Positions 16,469-25,108 of a DNA stretch of 51,522 nucleotides are shown here, one piece after another. Every line of letters begins with the position of its first letter. The first letter of the stretch is position 1. The DNA is taken from contig JAQUWF010000011.1 of the NCBI GenBank assembly GCA_028692975.1, positions 1 to 51,522 of the forward strand, written 5' to 3'. The translations under genes were made by a program, and so were the position numbers. Source of the DNA: Lachnospiraceae bacterium. Its GTDB lineage: Bacteria > Bacillota > Clostridia > Lachnospirales > Lachnospiraceae. Under the pieces are notes generated by a model. That model did no database searches and was not told the DNA's origin. It was given only the letters and a program-made list of their open reading frames with translations.

Positions 16469-17502
16469 GAAAAATGATTGCCGGGCTGTTGATCACGGCA
16501 TTGGCTGTTACCAGCGTCGGATGCGGTCAGACGCCATCGGTGCAGGCCGCTGGCAAGGAAAAAGAAGCGGTACAGATCGGGATTATCTTTGATACCTTCG
16601 TCATACCGCGCTGGCAGCGGGACCGGGATCTGTTCGTCACCACGGCAAAGGAACTGGGAGCTGAGGTGGATGTGCAGAATGCAAACGGAAGTATTGCGGA
16701 GCAGAAAAAGGAGATGGAGTATTTTATCAGCCAGCAGATGGATGCCATCGTGGTGATACCCATAGAGGCAGAAGCGCTGCAGGAGGAAATCAAGGCGGCC
16801 AAAGATGCTGGGATCCCGGTGATCTCCTATGACCGCCTGGCTCTGGACAGCAATGTGGATCTCTACATATCCTTCGACAATGAGGCGGTGGGCGGTCTTA
16901 TGGGAAAGGCGCTGGCGGATACGCTGGAGCCAGGCAGCAAAGTCCTGATGATCTGTGGGTCCAGGGAAGATAATAATGTTGCCCAGGTGGAGATCGGATT
17001 CCGCAAGGCTATACAGAAAAATTCCCTGATGGTGACGGACTGTGTCTATATGAAAGACTGGAATACAGACTATGTGGAAGAATATCTGGAAAGTCATCTG
17101 GATGAGGTGTCCCAGGTGCAGGCTATCATGTGCGGCAACGATGCCCTGGCGGGGCAGGCTATCACCACCCTTGTGGAGCATCAGCGTATGGGTGACATTA
17201 AGGTAGTAGGTCAGGATGCGGACCTGGATGGCTGTCAGCGTATTGTGGAGGGCATGCAGTACATGACCGTGTACAAATCCGTAAACCAGCTGGCGGCAGA
17301 GGCGGCCAGAGCCGCCGTGTCCATGGCGAAGGGAGAGAAGGTGGAAACTACCACCACTATCTCGGATGGTACCCATGAGGTACCCTATATTTGCCTGACA
17401 CCCATTGCCGTAACCGCGGAAAACATGGATCAAACCATTATTGACAGCGGCTTCCACACAAAAGAAGAGGTCTATATGAATCGGCCGGAACTTATGAAGT
17501 AG
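16465..17502 (+). CDS. Sugar ABC transporter substrate-binding protein (second in locus)
   Basis: Secreted type 1 periplasmic-binding protein of 345 residues, similar in layout to XylF. The signal sequence ends in SVGC, a slightly atypical lipobox, so it is probably a lipoprotein. Fold motifs are IGIIFDTFVIPRWQRDRD, MDAIVVIPIEAEALQEE, VISYDRLALDSNVDLYISFD and GNDALAGQAI. It is translationally coupled (4-bp overlap) to the response regulator gene rather than to the transporter, so it may be a second signal input or an alternative binding subunit. Confidence 0.87.
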   Translation: MRKMIAGLLITALAVTSVGCGQTPSVQAAGKEKEAVQIGIIFDTFVIPRWQRDRDLFVTTAKELGAEVDVQNANGSIAEQKKEMEYFISQQMDAIVVIPIEAEALQEEIKAAKDAGIPVISYDRLALDSNVDLYISFDNEAVGGLMGKALADTLEPGSKVLMICGSREDNNVAQVEIGFRKAIQKNSLMVTDCVYMKDWNTDYVEEYLESHLDEVSQVQAIMCGNDALAGQAITTLVEHQRMGDIKVVGQDADLDGCQRIVEGMQYMTVYKSVNQLAAEAARAAVSMAKGEKVETTTTISDGTHEVPYICLTPIAVTAENMDQTIIDSGFHTKEEVYMNRPELMK

Positions 17503-17544
17503 ACAGGGCATCTTCGAATTATTGTCCTGCAATGACAAAATATG

Positions 17545-17577
17545 AAAGACGTGTACCTTATGGGTATGCGTCTTTTG
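17545..17577 (+). terminator. Rho-independent terminator after sensing operon
   Basis: A 13-bp stem with two G-U pairs (17545-17557 with 17563-17575), a 5-base loop and a short TTTT. It separates the sensing operon from the transport operon. Confidence 0.75.
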
Positions 17578-17658
17578 CAATTATTTGGAGAAGGAGACAA
17601 GGAATCACACAAAAAAACATGGTATATTGATTTTAACAAAAAAAGGAGGATTTAAAGA

Positions 17659-18885
17659 ATGAAGAAAAGAATTTTGAGCCTGTTATTAGCAGGTGCCATG
17701 ATGGCATCCCTGTTTGTGGGATGTGGCAAGACCGCAGACACAGCAGCAACGGATGACAAAGCAGCAACAGAGGAAACAACAGACAAGACAGATGCAGCGG
17801 CAACAGACGACACAGCAAAGGCAGATGACGCAGCAAAAGCAGACACCGAGAGCAAAGACGGAGCAGTACAGGTTGGTGTCGTACTTCCTACAAAGGATGA
17901 GCCAAGATGGCTGCAGGATCAGGCACAGTTCGAAAAAATCTTAGGCGATGCAGGATTTACCAATCAGGTATTATTCAGCCAGGGTTCTTCCGCTACTGAG
18001 AAAACAAATATTGAGACTCTGTTAAATCAGGGAATCAAAGTACTTATCATCTGTGCACAGGACGGTGCAGCAGCATCCGCAGGTGTTGAGGAAGCAAAAG
18101 CAGCAGGCGTAACCGTTATCGCTTACGACCGTCTGATCACAGGAACCGATGCAGTTGACTATTATGTAACATTCGACAGTAAAGCAGTTGGTGCTGCACA
18201 GGGTCAGTACCTTATCGACAACGCACCAAGCGGCAAGTCAAACATTCCGTTATATCTGTACGCAGGTGCTGCAACAGACAACAACGCATTCATCTTCTTC
18301 GAAGGTGCTTGGGAAGCATTACAGCCAAAGATTGCTGACGGAACATTTGTGATCGCAAACTCTTCTGAAGCAGAAGCATTAAAAGACAAAGCTACTTTAG
18401 ACCGTGATCAGGAAAGCAAGATCATCGGCCAGATCACAACAGACTGGGATTTCAACGTAGCAAAATCAAAAGCAGAATCTCATTTGACAGCAGTAGGTGC
18501 TGAGATGAAGGGCGATGTAGCAGTTCTCGCACCAAACGATGGTACTTCTCGTTCTATCGCTGATGTATTCGCAACCGACAAAGATGTTACAAGCTACCTG
18601 ATCACAGGTCAGGATACAGAAAAAGCATCTGTACAGTACGTAATCGATGGCAAACAGTCTATGACCGTATTCAAAGATACCCGTACACTGGCAGCAGACT
18701 CTGTAGATATGGCAGTATCTATCTTAAAGGGTGAGACACCGAAAACAGACACAACCTACAACAACGAAAAAGTTGATGTACCGGCAAAACAGACCGCTAT
18801 CCAGGTAGTAACAAAAGACAACGTTCAGTCAGTTCTGATCGATTCTGGTTATTATGAAGCAGCTGATTTTACGGGACTTAAATAA
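17659..18885 (+). CDS. Sugar-binding lipoprotein of ABC transporter (ChvE/XylF type)
   Basis: Lipoprotein of 408 residues. The signal peptide ends in LFVGC, followed by an Ala/Thr/Asp-rich linker (about residues 25-70) and a type 1 binding fold: VGVVLPTKDEPRWLQDQ, LIICAQDGAAAS, VIAYDRLITGTDAVDYYVTFD, LAPNDGTSRSIA. This matches the ChvE-like binding protein of multiple-monosaccharide transporters. Codon use differs from its neighbours (strong preference for gca, aaa and gac), as expected of a highly expressed gene. AAAGGAGG precedes the ATG. A TGG-TATATT extended -10 box lies near 17622-17630 without a clear -35. Exact sugar unknown. Confidence 0.9.
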   Translation: MKKRILSLLLAGAMMASLFVGCGKTADTAATDDKAATEETTDKTDAAATDDTAKADDAAKADTESKDGAVQVGVVLPTKDEPRWLQDQAQFEKILGDAGFTNQVLFSQGSSATEKTNIETLLNQGIKVLIICAQDGAAASAGVEEAKAAGVTVIAYDRLITGTDAVDYYVTFDSKAVGAAQGQYLIDNAPSGKSNIPLYLYAGAATDNNAFIFFEGAWEALQPKIADGTFVIANSSEAEALKDKATLDRDQESKIIGQITTDWDFNVAKSKAESHLTAVGAEMKGDVAVLAPNDGTSRSIADVFATDKDVTSYLITGQDTEKASVQYVIDGKQSMTVFKDTRTLAADSVDMAVSILKGETPKTDTTYNNEKVDVPAKQTAIQVVTKDNVQSVLIDSGYYEAADFTGLK

Positions 18886-18912
18886 AACTGAAAAAAAGTA
18901 AATGCAAGAAAG

Positions 18913-18949
18913 TCGGTTTTATAAGTCTATGATTTATAAAACCGATTTT
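18913..18949 (+). terminator. Intercistronic hairpin between binding protein and ABC genes
   Basis: A perfect 12-bp stem (18913-18924 with 18934-18945), 9-base loop, then TTTTG. No new promoter is apparent before the ATPase gene, so this probably acts as a partial terminator and 3' stabiliser that keeps the binding protein in excess over the transporter. Confidence 0.7.
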
Positions 18950-18967
18950 GTTTGAAGGAGGCTGCAA

Positions 18968-20494
18968 ATGAACGACTATATACTGGAAATGAATAATATT
19001 ACAAAAGAATTTCCTGGAGTCAAAGCCCTGAATAATGTGAATTTTAAAGTACAACGCGGCGAAATTCATTGTCTGGTAGGAGAAAACGGAGCAGGTAAAT
19101 CCACGCTGATGAAGGTGCTCTCAGGTGTGCACCAGTTCGGAACGTACAGCGGAGACATTGTCTATAATGGAGAGGTACAATCGTTCAAAGGAATTGCAGA
19201 CAGTGAGGAGAAGGGCATAGCTATCATCTATCAGGAACTGGCACTTATTCCGGAACTTAGTTTGTATGAAAATGTGTATTTTGGACATGAGATATTAAAG
19301 GGTAAAAATATTGACTGGAATGAAACAATCGTAAAAGCTACAGAAATGTTGAAAAAAGTCCGGCTGGATGTGGATCCGTCCATGAAATTAAAAAGTCTTG
19401 GTGTAGGAAAACAGCAGTTGGTAGAGATAGCAAAGGCTTTGAGCAAAGATGTAAAACTTCTGATTCTGGACGAGCCCACAGCAGCGCTGAATGAGGATGA
19501 CAGCCAGAATCTTCTGAACCTGATCAAAGAACTGAAAGAGCAGGGCGTGACCTCTATTATGATTTCACACAAACTGCGTGAGATCACAGCCATCGCAGAT
19601 ACCATCACAGTACTTCGTGACGGCGCGACAATCTGTTCTATGGACTGCCATGAGCACGAGGTGACGGAGGCAGAAATCATCCGCCACATGGTGGGCAGGG
19701 ACATGGACAATATCTATCCACAGCGTGAGGACAAAACCTGCGGTGACGTTGTCTTTGAACTGAAGGACTGGACCGTGGACGACCCGAAAAAGGGCCGTGA
19801 GATCCTGCACAACATTAATATCAATGTGCGCAAAGGAGAGATCGTGGGACTCCAGGGTCTTATGGGTGCAGGCCGTACAGAACTGGCACACAGCGTATTC
19901 GGCAATCCCACCGGCTATAAGATCACCGGAGGAACCCTTCTTATGGAAGGTAAGGAACAACGGTTCAAGAATCCAAAGGAGGCCATCAAAAACGGTCTGG
20001 CCTATGTGACGGAGGATCGAAAAGGAAACGGACTGATCCTCATACAGGATATTCGCTATAACACCACCATCGCCAATCTGGAGAAGCTGACAGAGGGACT
20101 GGCCATCAATGAAAACGAAGAGATCCGTGTGGCCAATGAGTACAAAGATGCCATCAATATCAAAGCACCGTCCATCGAGCAGAAGATCGGAAACCTGAGC
20201 GGTGGTAATCAGCAGAAGGTGCAGCTGGCCAAGTGGATGTTTGTAAATCCAAAGGTTTTAATCCTGGATGAGCCCACCAGAGGTATTGATGTAGGCGCAA
20301 AATTTGAGATCTATACGCTCATGAATAAACTGGTAGAGCAGGGTATGAGCATTATCATGATTTCTTCTGAACTGCCGGAGGTACTTGGTATGAGCGATCG
20401 ACTCTATGTTATGTCGGAAGGAAAGATTACCGGAGAATTCACCAGTGAAGAAGCAACAGAACAAAAAGTAATGGAAATGGCGATCAAGTCATAG
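18968..20494 (+). CDS. mmsA: Sugar ABC transporter ATP-binding protein (MmsA/GguA type)
   Basis: Twin-domain ATPase of 508 residues that powers monosaccharide import. The first half has Walker A GENGAGKST, Q-loop YQELALI, LGVGKQQLVEIAKAL and Walker B LLILDEPTAAL. The second half has a degenerate Walker A (GLMGAGRTEL), LSGGNQQKVQLAKW and VLILDEPTRGIDVG, as is usual for the MglA/XylG/RbsA class. The wording of HQFGTYSGDI and HMVGRDMDNIYPQR is close to multiple-monosaccharide MmsA proteins. GGAGG precedes the ATG. It is co-transcribed with the permease 11 bp downstream. Confidence 0.9.
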   Translation: MNDYILEMNNITKEFPGVKALNNVNFKVQRGEIHCLVGENGAGKSTLMKVLSGVHQFGTYSGDIVYNGEVQSFKGIADSEEKGIAIIYQELALIPELSLYENVYFGHEILKGKNIDWNETIVKATEMLKKVRLDVDPSMKLKSLGVGKQQLVEIAKALSKDVKLLILDEPTAALNEDDSQNLLNLIKELKEQGVTSIMISHKLREITAIADTITVLRDGATICSMDCHEHEVTEAEIIRHMVGRDMDNIYPQREDKTCGDVVFELKDWTVDDPKKGREILHNININVRKGEIVGLQGLMGAGRTELAHSVFGNPTGYKITGGTLLMEGKEQRFKNPKEAIKNGLAYVTEDRKGNGLILIQDIRYNTTIANLEKLTEGLAINENEEIRVANEYKDAINIKAPSIEQKIGNLSGGNQQKVQLAKWMFVNPKVLILDEPTRGIDVGAKFEIYTLMNKLVEQGMSIIMISSELPEVLGMSDRLYVMSEGKITGEFTSEEATEQKVMEMAIKS

Positions 20495-20505
20495 GAGGTT
20501 AGATA

Positions 20506-21702
20506 ATGGAAAACAAAAAGCAAAAACAGGGACTTGGAAAGGAAGCAGTCCAGCTGTTAAAAAGTAATATACGTGACTATATGATGTATATTGCACTGGT
20601 AGTGATTATGATTTTCTTTACGATACAGACGCATGGCGGATTCATTCAGGCGAGAAATATCGCCAACCTGATCAATCAGGCTGGATACGTAGCAATCCTT
20701 GCTATCGGTATGACGCTGATCCTCATATTGGTACATATCGATCTGTCAGTTGGATATGTGGCTGGTTTCTGTGGGGCTGTGGCAGCAGTTCTGATTACAC
20801 AGTTCCATATCAATGAATGGGTTGCTATTCTTCTGGTACTGGTGCTTGGTCTTGTGATTGGTCTTTATCAGGGACTTCTTGTTACAAGAGTAGGGGTACC
20901 GGCATTCGTAACGACTTTGGCAGGTATGTTCATCTTTCGTGGACTGCTGAATCTGACTCTGCAGAAGACTGGTACGATTATTATTCCAAATGAAGGATTT
21001 AATGCACTCTCCAATGGATTTATTCCGGATCTGCCTTTGGGATCCAGCATACATGTACTGACCATGATTATCGGTGTGGTTGCGGTAATTGCAGCGGTTT
21101 ATGTACAGATCCGTGCAAGAAATAATAAATTAAAATATAATTTCAGCGTGCCGTCAACACCGATTTTTGTAGGCAAATTAATCGTTCTTTCTGCAATCAT
21201 CATGGTCATCATGTGGGTGCTGGCAAGCTACAGCGGACTTCCATGGACAGCAGTTATCGTAGGCGTGGTGCTTTTGATCTACAACTATATGCTGACCAAA
21301 ACACGTCTGGGCCGTTATATCTATGGTATCGGTGGAAATGCGCAGGCAGCAGAACTTTCCGGTATTAATGTAAAGAAAGTAACATTATTTGCATTCTGTT
21401 CTATGTCTGTATTGGCTGCATTGGCAGGCGTTCTCTACACCTCACGTCTGCAGTCTGCAACACCGACAGCAGGACTTGGCTTCGAGCTGGATGCCATCGC
21501 TTCTTCTTATATCGGCGGTGTAGCAGTCAGCGGTGGTATCGGTCGTGTGACCAATACCATCATCGGTACACTGGTTATCATGTCACTGACCAATGGTATG
21601 AACCTTATGGGTGTAGATATCTCTTACCAGTATGTAGTAAAAGGCATTATCTTCATTGTAGCAGTAGCCTTTGACGTACGTACCAGAAGCAAAGCAAAAT
21701 AA
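20506..21702 (+). CDS. mmsB: Sugar ABC transporter permease (MmsB/GguB type)
   Basis: Polytopic permease of 398 residues, BPD_transp_2 family, forming the channel for the adjacent ATPase and binding lipoprotein. About ten hydrophobic segments are visible. The conserved LVHIDLSVGYVAGFCGAVAA stretch, GGNAQAAELSGINV and SSYIGGVAVSGGIGRV are typical. Length near 400 with a central hydrophilic insert (RARNNKLKYNF) fits the multiple-monosaccharide MmsB subgroup rather than the shorter RbsC. The gene ends the operon before a shared terminator. Confidence 0.9.
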   Translation: MENKKQKQGLGKEAVQLLKSNIRDYMMYIALVVIMIFFTIQTHGGFIQARNIANLINQAGYVAILAIGMTLILILVHIDLSVGYVAGFCGAVAAVLITQFHINEWVAILLVLVLGLVIGLYQGLLVTRVGVPAFVTTLAGMFIFRGLLNLTLQKTGTIIIPNEGFNALSNGFIPDLPLGSSIHVLTMIIGVVAVIAAVYVQIRARNNKLKYNFSVPSTPIFVGKLIVLSAIIMVIMWVLASYSGLPWTAVIVGVVLLIYNYMLTKTRLGRYIYGIGGNAQAAELSGINVKKVTLFAFCSMSVLAALAGVLYTSRLQSATPTAGLGFELDAIASSYIGGVAVSGGIGRVTNTIIGTLVIMSLTNGMNLMGVDISYQYVVKGIIFIVAVAFDVRTRSKAK

Positions 21703-21722
21703 TCAGATAAAAAAGACAAAAG

Positions 21723-21761
21723 AAAAAGTGAGGAGCGGATCAAACCGTTTCCTCACTTTTA
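21723..21761. terminator. Bidirectional terminator between permease and typA
   Basis: AAAAGTGAGGA with a CGG extension pairs with CCG and TCCTCACTTTT. A-rich and T-rich flanks on both sides allow it to end both convergent transcripts. Confidence 0.85.
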
Positions 21762-21777
21762 TTGTGCGTTTTTTTAA

Positions 21778-23604
21778 TTATCTGTTTTCTCTTTTACGCT
21801 GTCTCTGATCCAGGATCTTTTTGCGGATACGCAGAGAAGATGGGGTTACCTCCAGCAGCTCATCGGTATCGATAAATTCCAGTGCTTCTTCCAGGCTGAG
21901 CACCTTCGGTGTTACCAGCTTTAGCGCTTCGTCTGCGGAGGAGGAACGGGTGTTGGTCAGATGCTTGGTCTTGCAGACATTCAATTCGATGTCCTCGGCC
22001 TTACCGTTCTGTCCGATCACCATACCTGCATATACTTTCGCACCGGCACCGATGAATAAAAGACCACGGTCCTGTGCGGAGAACAGTCCGTAAGCAACTG
22101 CCTCGCCGGATTCGAATGCGATGAGGGAGCCCTGCTTGCGGTAAGAAATATCGCCCTTGTATGGGCCATAACAGTCAAACATAGTGTTCATGATACCGGT
22201 ACCCTTGGTAGAGGTCATGAAGTCACCGCGGAATCCGATGAGTCCACGGGCCGGGATGGAAAATTCCAGACGGGAAGAGCCGTCGCTTGCCATGCTCATG
22301 CCCTGGAGTTCACCTTTGCGCTCAGACAGCTTGCTGATCACAGTGCCGGAGAATTCTTCCGGAACGTCGATATAAGCGATTTCCATCGGCTCTAATTTGG
22401 CACCGCGCTCATCTTCGTGGAAGATAACTTCCGCTTTGCTGACTGCGAATTCGTAGCCTTCACGACGCATGTTCTCAATCAGTACGGACAAATGTAATTC
22501 GCCACGGCCGGATACCTTGAAGGTATCTGCATTTTCTGTGTCTTCTACACGGAGACTTACGTCTGTATTCAACTCGCGCATAAGACGCTCACGGATGTGG
22601 CGGGAAGTTACGAACTTGCCTTCTTTACCAGCCAGAGGACTGTCGTTTACCATGAAATTCATGGAGATCGTCGGCTCTGAGATCTTCTGGAACGGGATAG
22701 ATTCGGGATTCACCATATCGCCGCACAGAGTGTCCCCGATATGGATATCGGTAATACCGGAGATGGCTACGATAGAGCCGATCTCTGCCTTCTGTACGTC
22801 TACTTTGCTCAGTCCTTCAAATTCATATAATTTGCTGATCTTAACCTTCTTCGTCTTGGACGAGTCATGTTCATTTACCAGCATCATTTCCTGATTGATA
22901 GCGATAGAACCATTGTCCACCTTACCAACGCCGATACGGCCTACATATTCATTGTAGTCGATGGTGCTGATCAGGATCTGTGTGCCTGCTTCCGGGTCAC
23001 CTTCCGGTGCCGGGATGTAGTTTAAGATGGTCTCGAATAATGGGGTCATATCTTCTGGTGTATCGTTCAGATCCAGCATAGCATGGCCTGCTTTTGCGGA
23101 AGCGTACAAAAATGGGCAGTCAAGCTGCTCGTCGGACGCGTCCAGGTCCATGAGAAGTTCCAGAACTTCGTCGATAACTTCTGTAGGACGTGCCTCCGGA
23201 CGGTCGATCTTATTGATACAGACGATCACGTGGAGGTCTAATTCCAGCGCTTTCTTCAGAACAAATTTGGTCTGGGGCATAGCGCCCTCGAAAGCGTCTA
23301 CCACCAGGATAACGCCGTTTACCATCTTAAGGACACGCTCTACTTCTCCGCCGAAGTCTGCATGGCCTGGTGTGTCGATGATGTTGATCTTTGTATCTTT
23401 ATAATGTACTGCGGTATTTTTAGATAAAATAGTGATACCACGTTCACGCTCGATGTCATTAGAGTCCATGACACGGTCCTGGACTTCCTGATTGGCCCGG
23501 AAGGTACCGCTCTGTTTTAATAATTCATCTACTAATGTTGTTTTACCATGATCTACATGGGCGATGATTGCTACGTTTCTAATATCTTCTCTCTTTGTTT
23601 TCAT
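21778..23604 (-). CDS. typA: Translational GTPase TypA/BipA
   Basis: Ribosome-associated GTPase of 608 residues involved in ribosome assembly and stress adaptation. GTPase motifs are AHVDHGKTTL (G1), DTPGHADFGGEV (G3) and NKIDRP (G4). EF-G-like domains follow, with SGRGELHLSVLIENMRREGYE and RGLIGFRGDF, and the BipA-specific C-terminal region with TNTRSSSADEALKL. Length is normal. The start has GGAG eight bases upstream, and an extended -10 promoter lies further upstream. Confidence 0.97.
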   Translation of the reverse strand: MKTKREDIRNVAIIAHVDHGKTTLVDELLKQSGTFRANQEVQDRVMDSNDIERERGITILSKNTAVHYKDTKINIIDTPGHADFGGEVERVLKMVNGVILVVDAFEGAMPQTKFVLKKALELDLHVIVCINKIDRPEARPTEVIDEVLELLMDLDASDEQLDCPFLYASAKAGHAMLDLNDTPEDMTPLFETILNYIPAPEGDPEAGTQILISTIDYNEYVGRIGVGKVDNGSIAINQEMMLVNEHDSSKTKKVKISKLYEFEGLSKVDVQKAEIGSIVAISGITDIHIGDTLCGDMVNPESIPFQKISEPTISMNFMVNDSPLAGKEGKFVTSRHIRERLMRELNTDVSLRVEDTENADTFKVSGRGELHLSVLIENMRREGYEFAVSKAEVIFHEDERGAKLEPMEIAYIDVPEEFSGTVISKLSERKGELQGMSMASDGSSRLEFSIPARGLIGFRGDFMTSTKGTGIMNTMFDCYGPYKGDISYRKQGSLIAFESGEAVAYGLFSAQDRGLLFIGAGAKVYAGMVIGQNGKAEDIELNVCKTKHLTNTRSSSADEALKLVTPKVLSLEEALEFIDTDELLEVTPSSLRIRKKILDQRQRKRENR

Positions 23605-23648
23605 GTATGATTCTCCGATTCCTTTCGTTGCTTACCCTTAACTGAACT

Positions 23649-23677
23649 AGTATAACACTTTTTCCCTCATTTGCATA
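23649..23677 (-). promoter_or_regulatory. Extended -10 promoter for typA
   Basis: On the minus strand, TGT-TATACT (the -10 box is the complement of 23649-23654) is preceded about 18 bp upstream by a poor -35 (TATGCA). The extended -10 compensates. Confidence 0.5.
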
Positions 23678-23785
23678 CAGTATTTTATGTGTTTTAGAAA
23701 AACAAGATTTCAAGTTCTAAAAAGGGGGCGAGTCTCATAGGCTAATATAGACAAAATACCAGGAAGAGGAAGGTGAACAACAATT

Positions 23786-24412
23786 ATGTCAGATAAGATT
23801 ATTGAAAACAACCAGGTAGCAGTTATGGGACGCATTGCATCCCCATTTACATTCAGTCATCAGGTGTTCGGGGAGGGATTCTATACCCTGGATCTGGTGG
23901 TAAAACGATTGAGTGATCAGGAGGATGTGATACCGCTCATGATCTCGGAGAGACTTATCGATATTACCCAGGATTACGAGGGGGAATATATTCAGGTGTC
24001 GGGGCAGTTCCGCTCCTACAACCGACACGAGGAGAAGAAGAACCGGCTGGTGCTGTCCGTCTTTGTGCGGGAGCTGGAGTTCGTGGACGAGGAGGATGAA
24101 TCCACCAAGACCAATCAGATTTTTCTGGACGGGTACATATGTAAAGCACCCGTTTACCGTAAGACCCCGCTGGGCCGGGAGATTGCGGACCTGCTGATCG
24201 CAGTAAACCGTCCCTATGGCAAATCTGATTATATCCCATGTATCTGCTGGGGCAGGAATGCCCGCTACGCCTCAGCCTTCGAGGTAGGCGGCCACGTGCT
24301 GGTCTGGGGCCGCATCCAGAGCCGGGAATACATGAAAAAGATCAGTGACACAGAAGCGGAAAAACGCGTGGCTTATGAGATTTCGGTGAGCAAATTGGAG
24401 TACGTGGATTAG
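23786..24412 (+). CDS. Single-stranded DNA-binding protein with two OB folds
   Basis: Protein of 208 residues made of two successive OB-fold segments: NNQVAVMGRIASPF with SERLIDITQDYEGEYIQVSGQFRSYN, then IFLDGYICKAPVYRKTPLGREIADLLIAVNR-type motifs with YIPCICWGRNARYAS and GGHVLVWGRIQSREY. The second half is the clearer SSB-like domain. It lacks the acidic C-terminal tip (DDDIPF) of housekeeping SSB, so it is likely an accessory SSB. It begins divergently from typA. Confidence 0.8.
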   Translation: MSDKIIENNQVAVMGRIASPFTFSHQVFGEGFYTLDLVVKRLSDQEDVIPLMISERLIDITQDYEGEYIQVSGQFRSYNRHEEKKNRLVLSVFVRELEFVDEEDESTKTNQIFLDGYICKAPVYRKTPLGREIADLLIAVNRPYGKSDYIPCICWGRNARYASAFEVGGHVLVWGRIQSREYMKKISDTEAEKRVAYEISVSKLEYVD

Positions 24413-24419
24413 CAATTCC

Positions 24420-24490
24420 AGACTGCAGAAGAAAGGAACAAAACTTGTGCAAGTTTACTTGCTAAGAGTTTTATTCCTGTTCTGTAGTCT
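24420..24490 (+). other. Large three-segment hairpin 3' of ssb-like gene
   Basis: Nested arms pair 24420-24430 with 24480-24490 (11 bp, one G-U), 24435-24445 with 24467-24477 (11 bp, one mismatch), and an apical GCAAG/CTTGC around TTTA. It begins 8 bases after the stop codon and ends just before the promoter of the next gene. No T tract follows. Confidence 0.6.
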
Positions 24491-24499
24491 AGAAGTATC

Positions 24500-24527
24500 T
24501 TTACATTTTCGGGAAACTTGCTATACT
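24500..24527 (+). promoter_or_regulatory. Promoter for ybaK, probably leaderless
   Basis: TTTACA (24500-24505), 16-bp spacer, TATACT (24522-24527). The ATG at 24534 lies 7 bases after the -10 box, the expected transcription start, and no ribosome-binding site is present. Confidence 0.6.
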
Positions 24528-24533
24528 TTAGGT

Positions 24534-25016
24534 ATGGCAAAAGAAAAAGAAATCAAAACAAATGTGATGCGGATCCTGGATAAAAACAAGATCCCTTATG
24601 AGATTTTAACCTACGAATGTGACGAATTCATCGACGGACTGCATTCTGCAGACATTACAGGTGCGCCTTATGAACAGTCTTTCAAAACGCTTGTGGCACA
24701 GGGAAAAAGTAAGGAGTATTACGTGTTTGTGCTTCCTATTGAATTGGAAGTGAATCTGAAAGCGGCTGCGAAGGTGGTAGGAGAGAAATCCATTGAAATG
24801 ATTCATGTGCGGGACATTACCAAGATCACCGGGTATGTGCGGGGCGGCTGTAGTCCCCTGGGCATGAAAAAGCAGTTCAAGACGGTCATCCATGAGACGG
24901 CCAAAGCATTTGACCAGATCTACGTGAGTGGAGGGCGCATCGGCTCCACAGTCAAGGTAGATCCCATCCGTCTGGCGGAGGTCTGCCGCGGAAGCTTTGC
25001 AAATATCTGTGATTAG
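24534..25016 (+). CDS. ybaK: Cys-tRNA(Pro)/aminoacyl-tRNA deacylase YbaK
   Basis: Cytosolic trans-editing deacylase of 160 residues that hydrolyses mischarged Cys-tRNA(Pro). Family features are NVMRILDKNKIPYEILTY, EQSFKTLVAQGKSKEYYVFVLP (substrate-site Lys), KAAAKVVGEKSIEM, GYVRGGCSPLGMKK and the C-terminal GSTVKVDPIRLAEV. An open frame extends upstream to 24447 but crosses the promoter and a hairpin, so 24534 is preferred. Confidence 0.93.
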   Translation: MAKEKEIKTNVMRILDKNKIPYEILTYECDEFIDGLHSADITGAPYEQSFKTLVAQGKSKEYYVFVLPIELEVNLKAAAKVVGEKSIEMIHVRDITKITGYVRGGCSPLGMKKQFKTVIHETAKAFDQIYVSGGRIGSTVKVDPIRLAEVCRGSFANICD

Positions 25017-25022
25017 GATAAG

Positions 25023-25056
25023 AAAGAACAGTCATCGTGGACTGTTCTTTTTCTTT
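25023..25056 (+). terminator. Rho-independent terminator after ybaK
   Basis: A perfect 11-bp stem (25023-25033 with 25040-25050), 6-base loop, T-rich tail. Confidence 0.9.
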
Positions 25057-25083
25057 GTTTTGATGTAATATAGTAAATATAAA
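25055..25083 (+). promoter_or_regulatory. Promoter of nucleoside-salvage operon
   Basis: TTGTTT (25055-25060), 17-bp spacer and TATAAA (25078-25083), 26 bp before the first start codon of the operon. Confidence 0.5.
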
Positions 25084-25108
25084 AAAGTAATGGAGAGGAG
25101 AAATTCCT

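Noticed and set aside
16408-17580. 390-codon minus-strand open frame
   Set aside because: Lies antisense to the sugar-binding protein gene, which has full domain and signal-peptide support.
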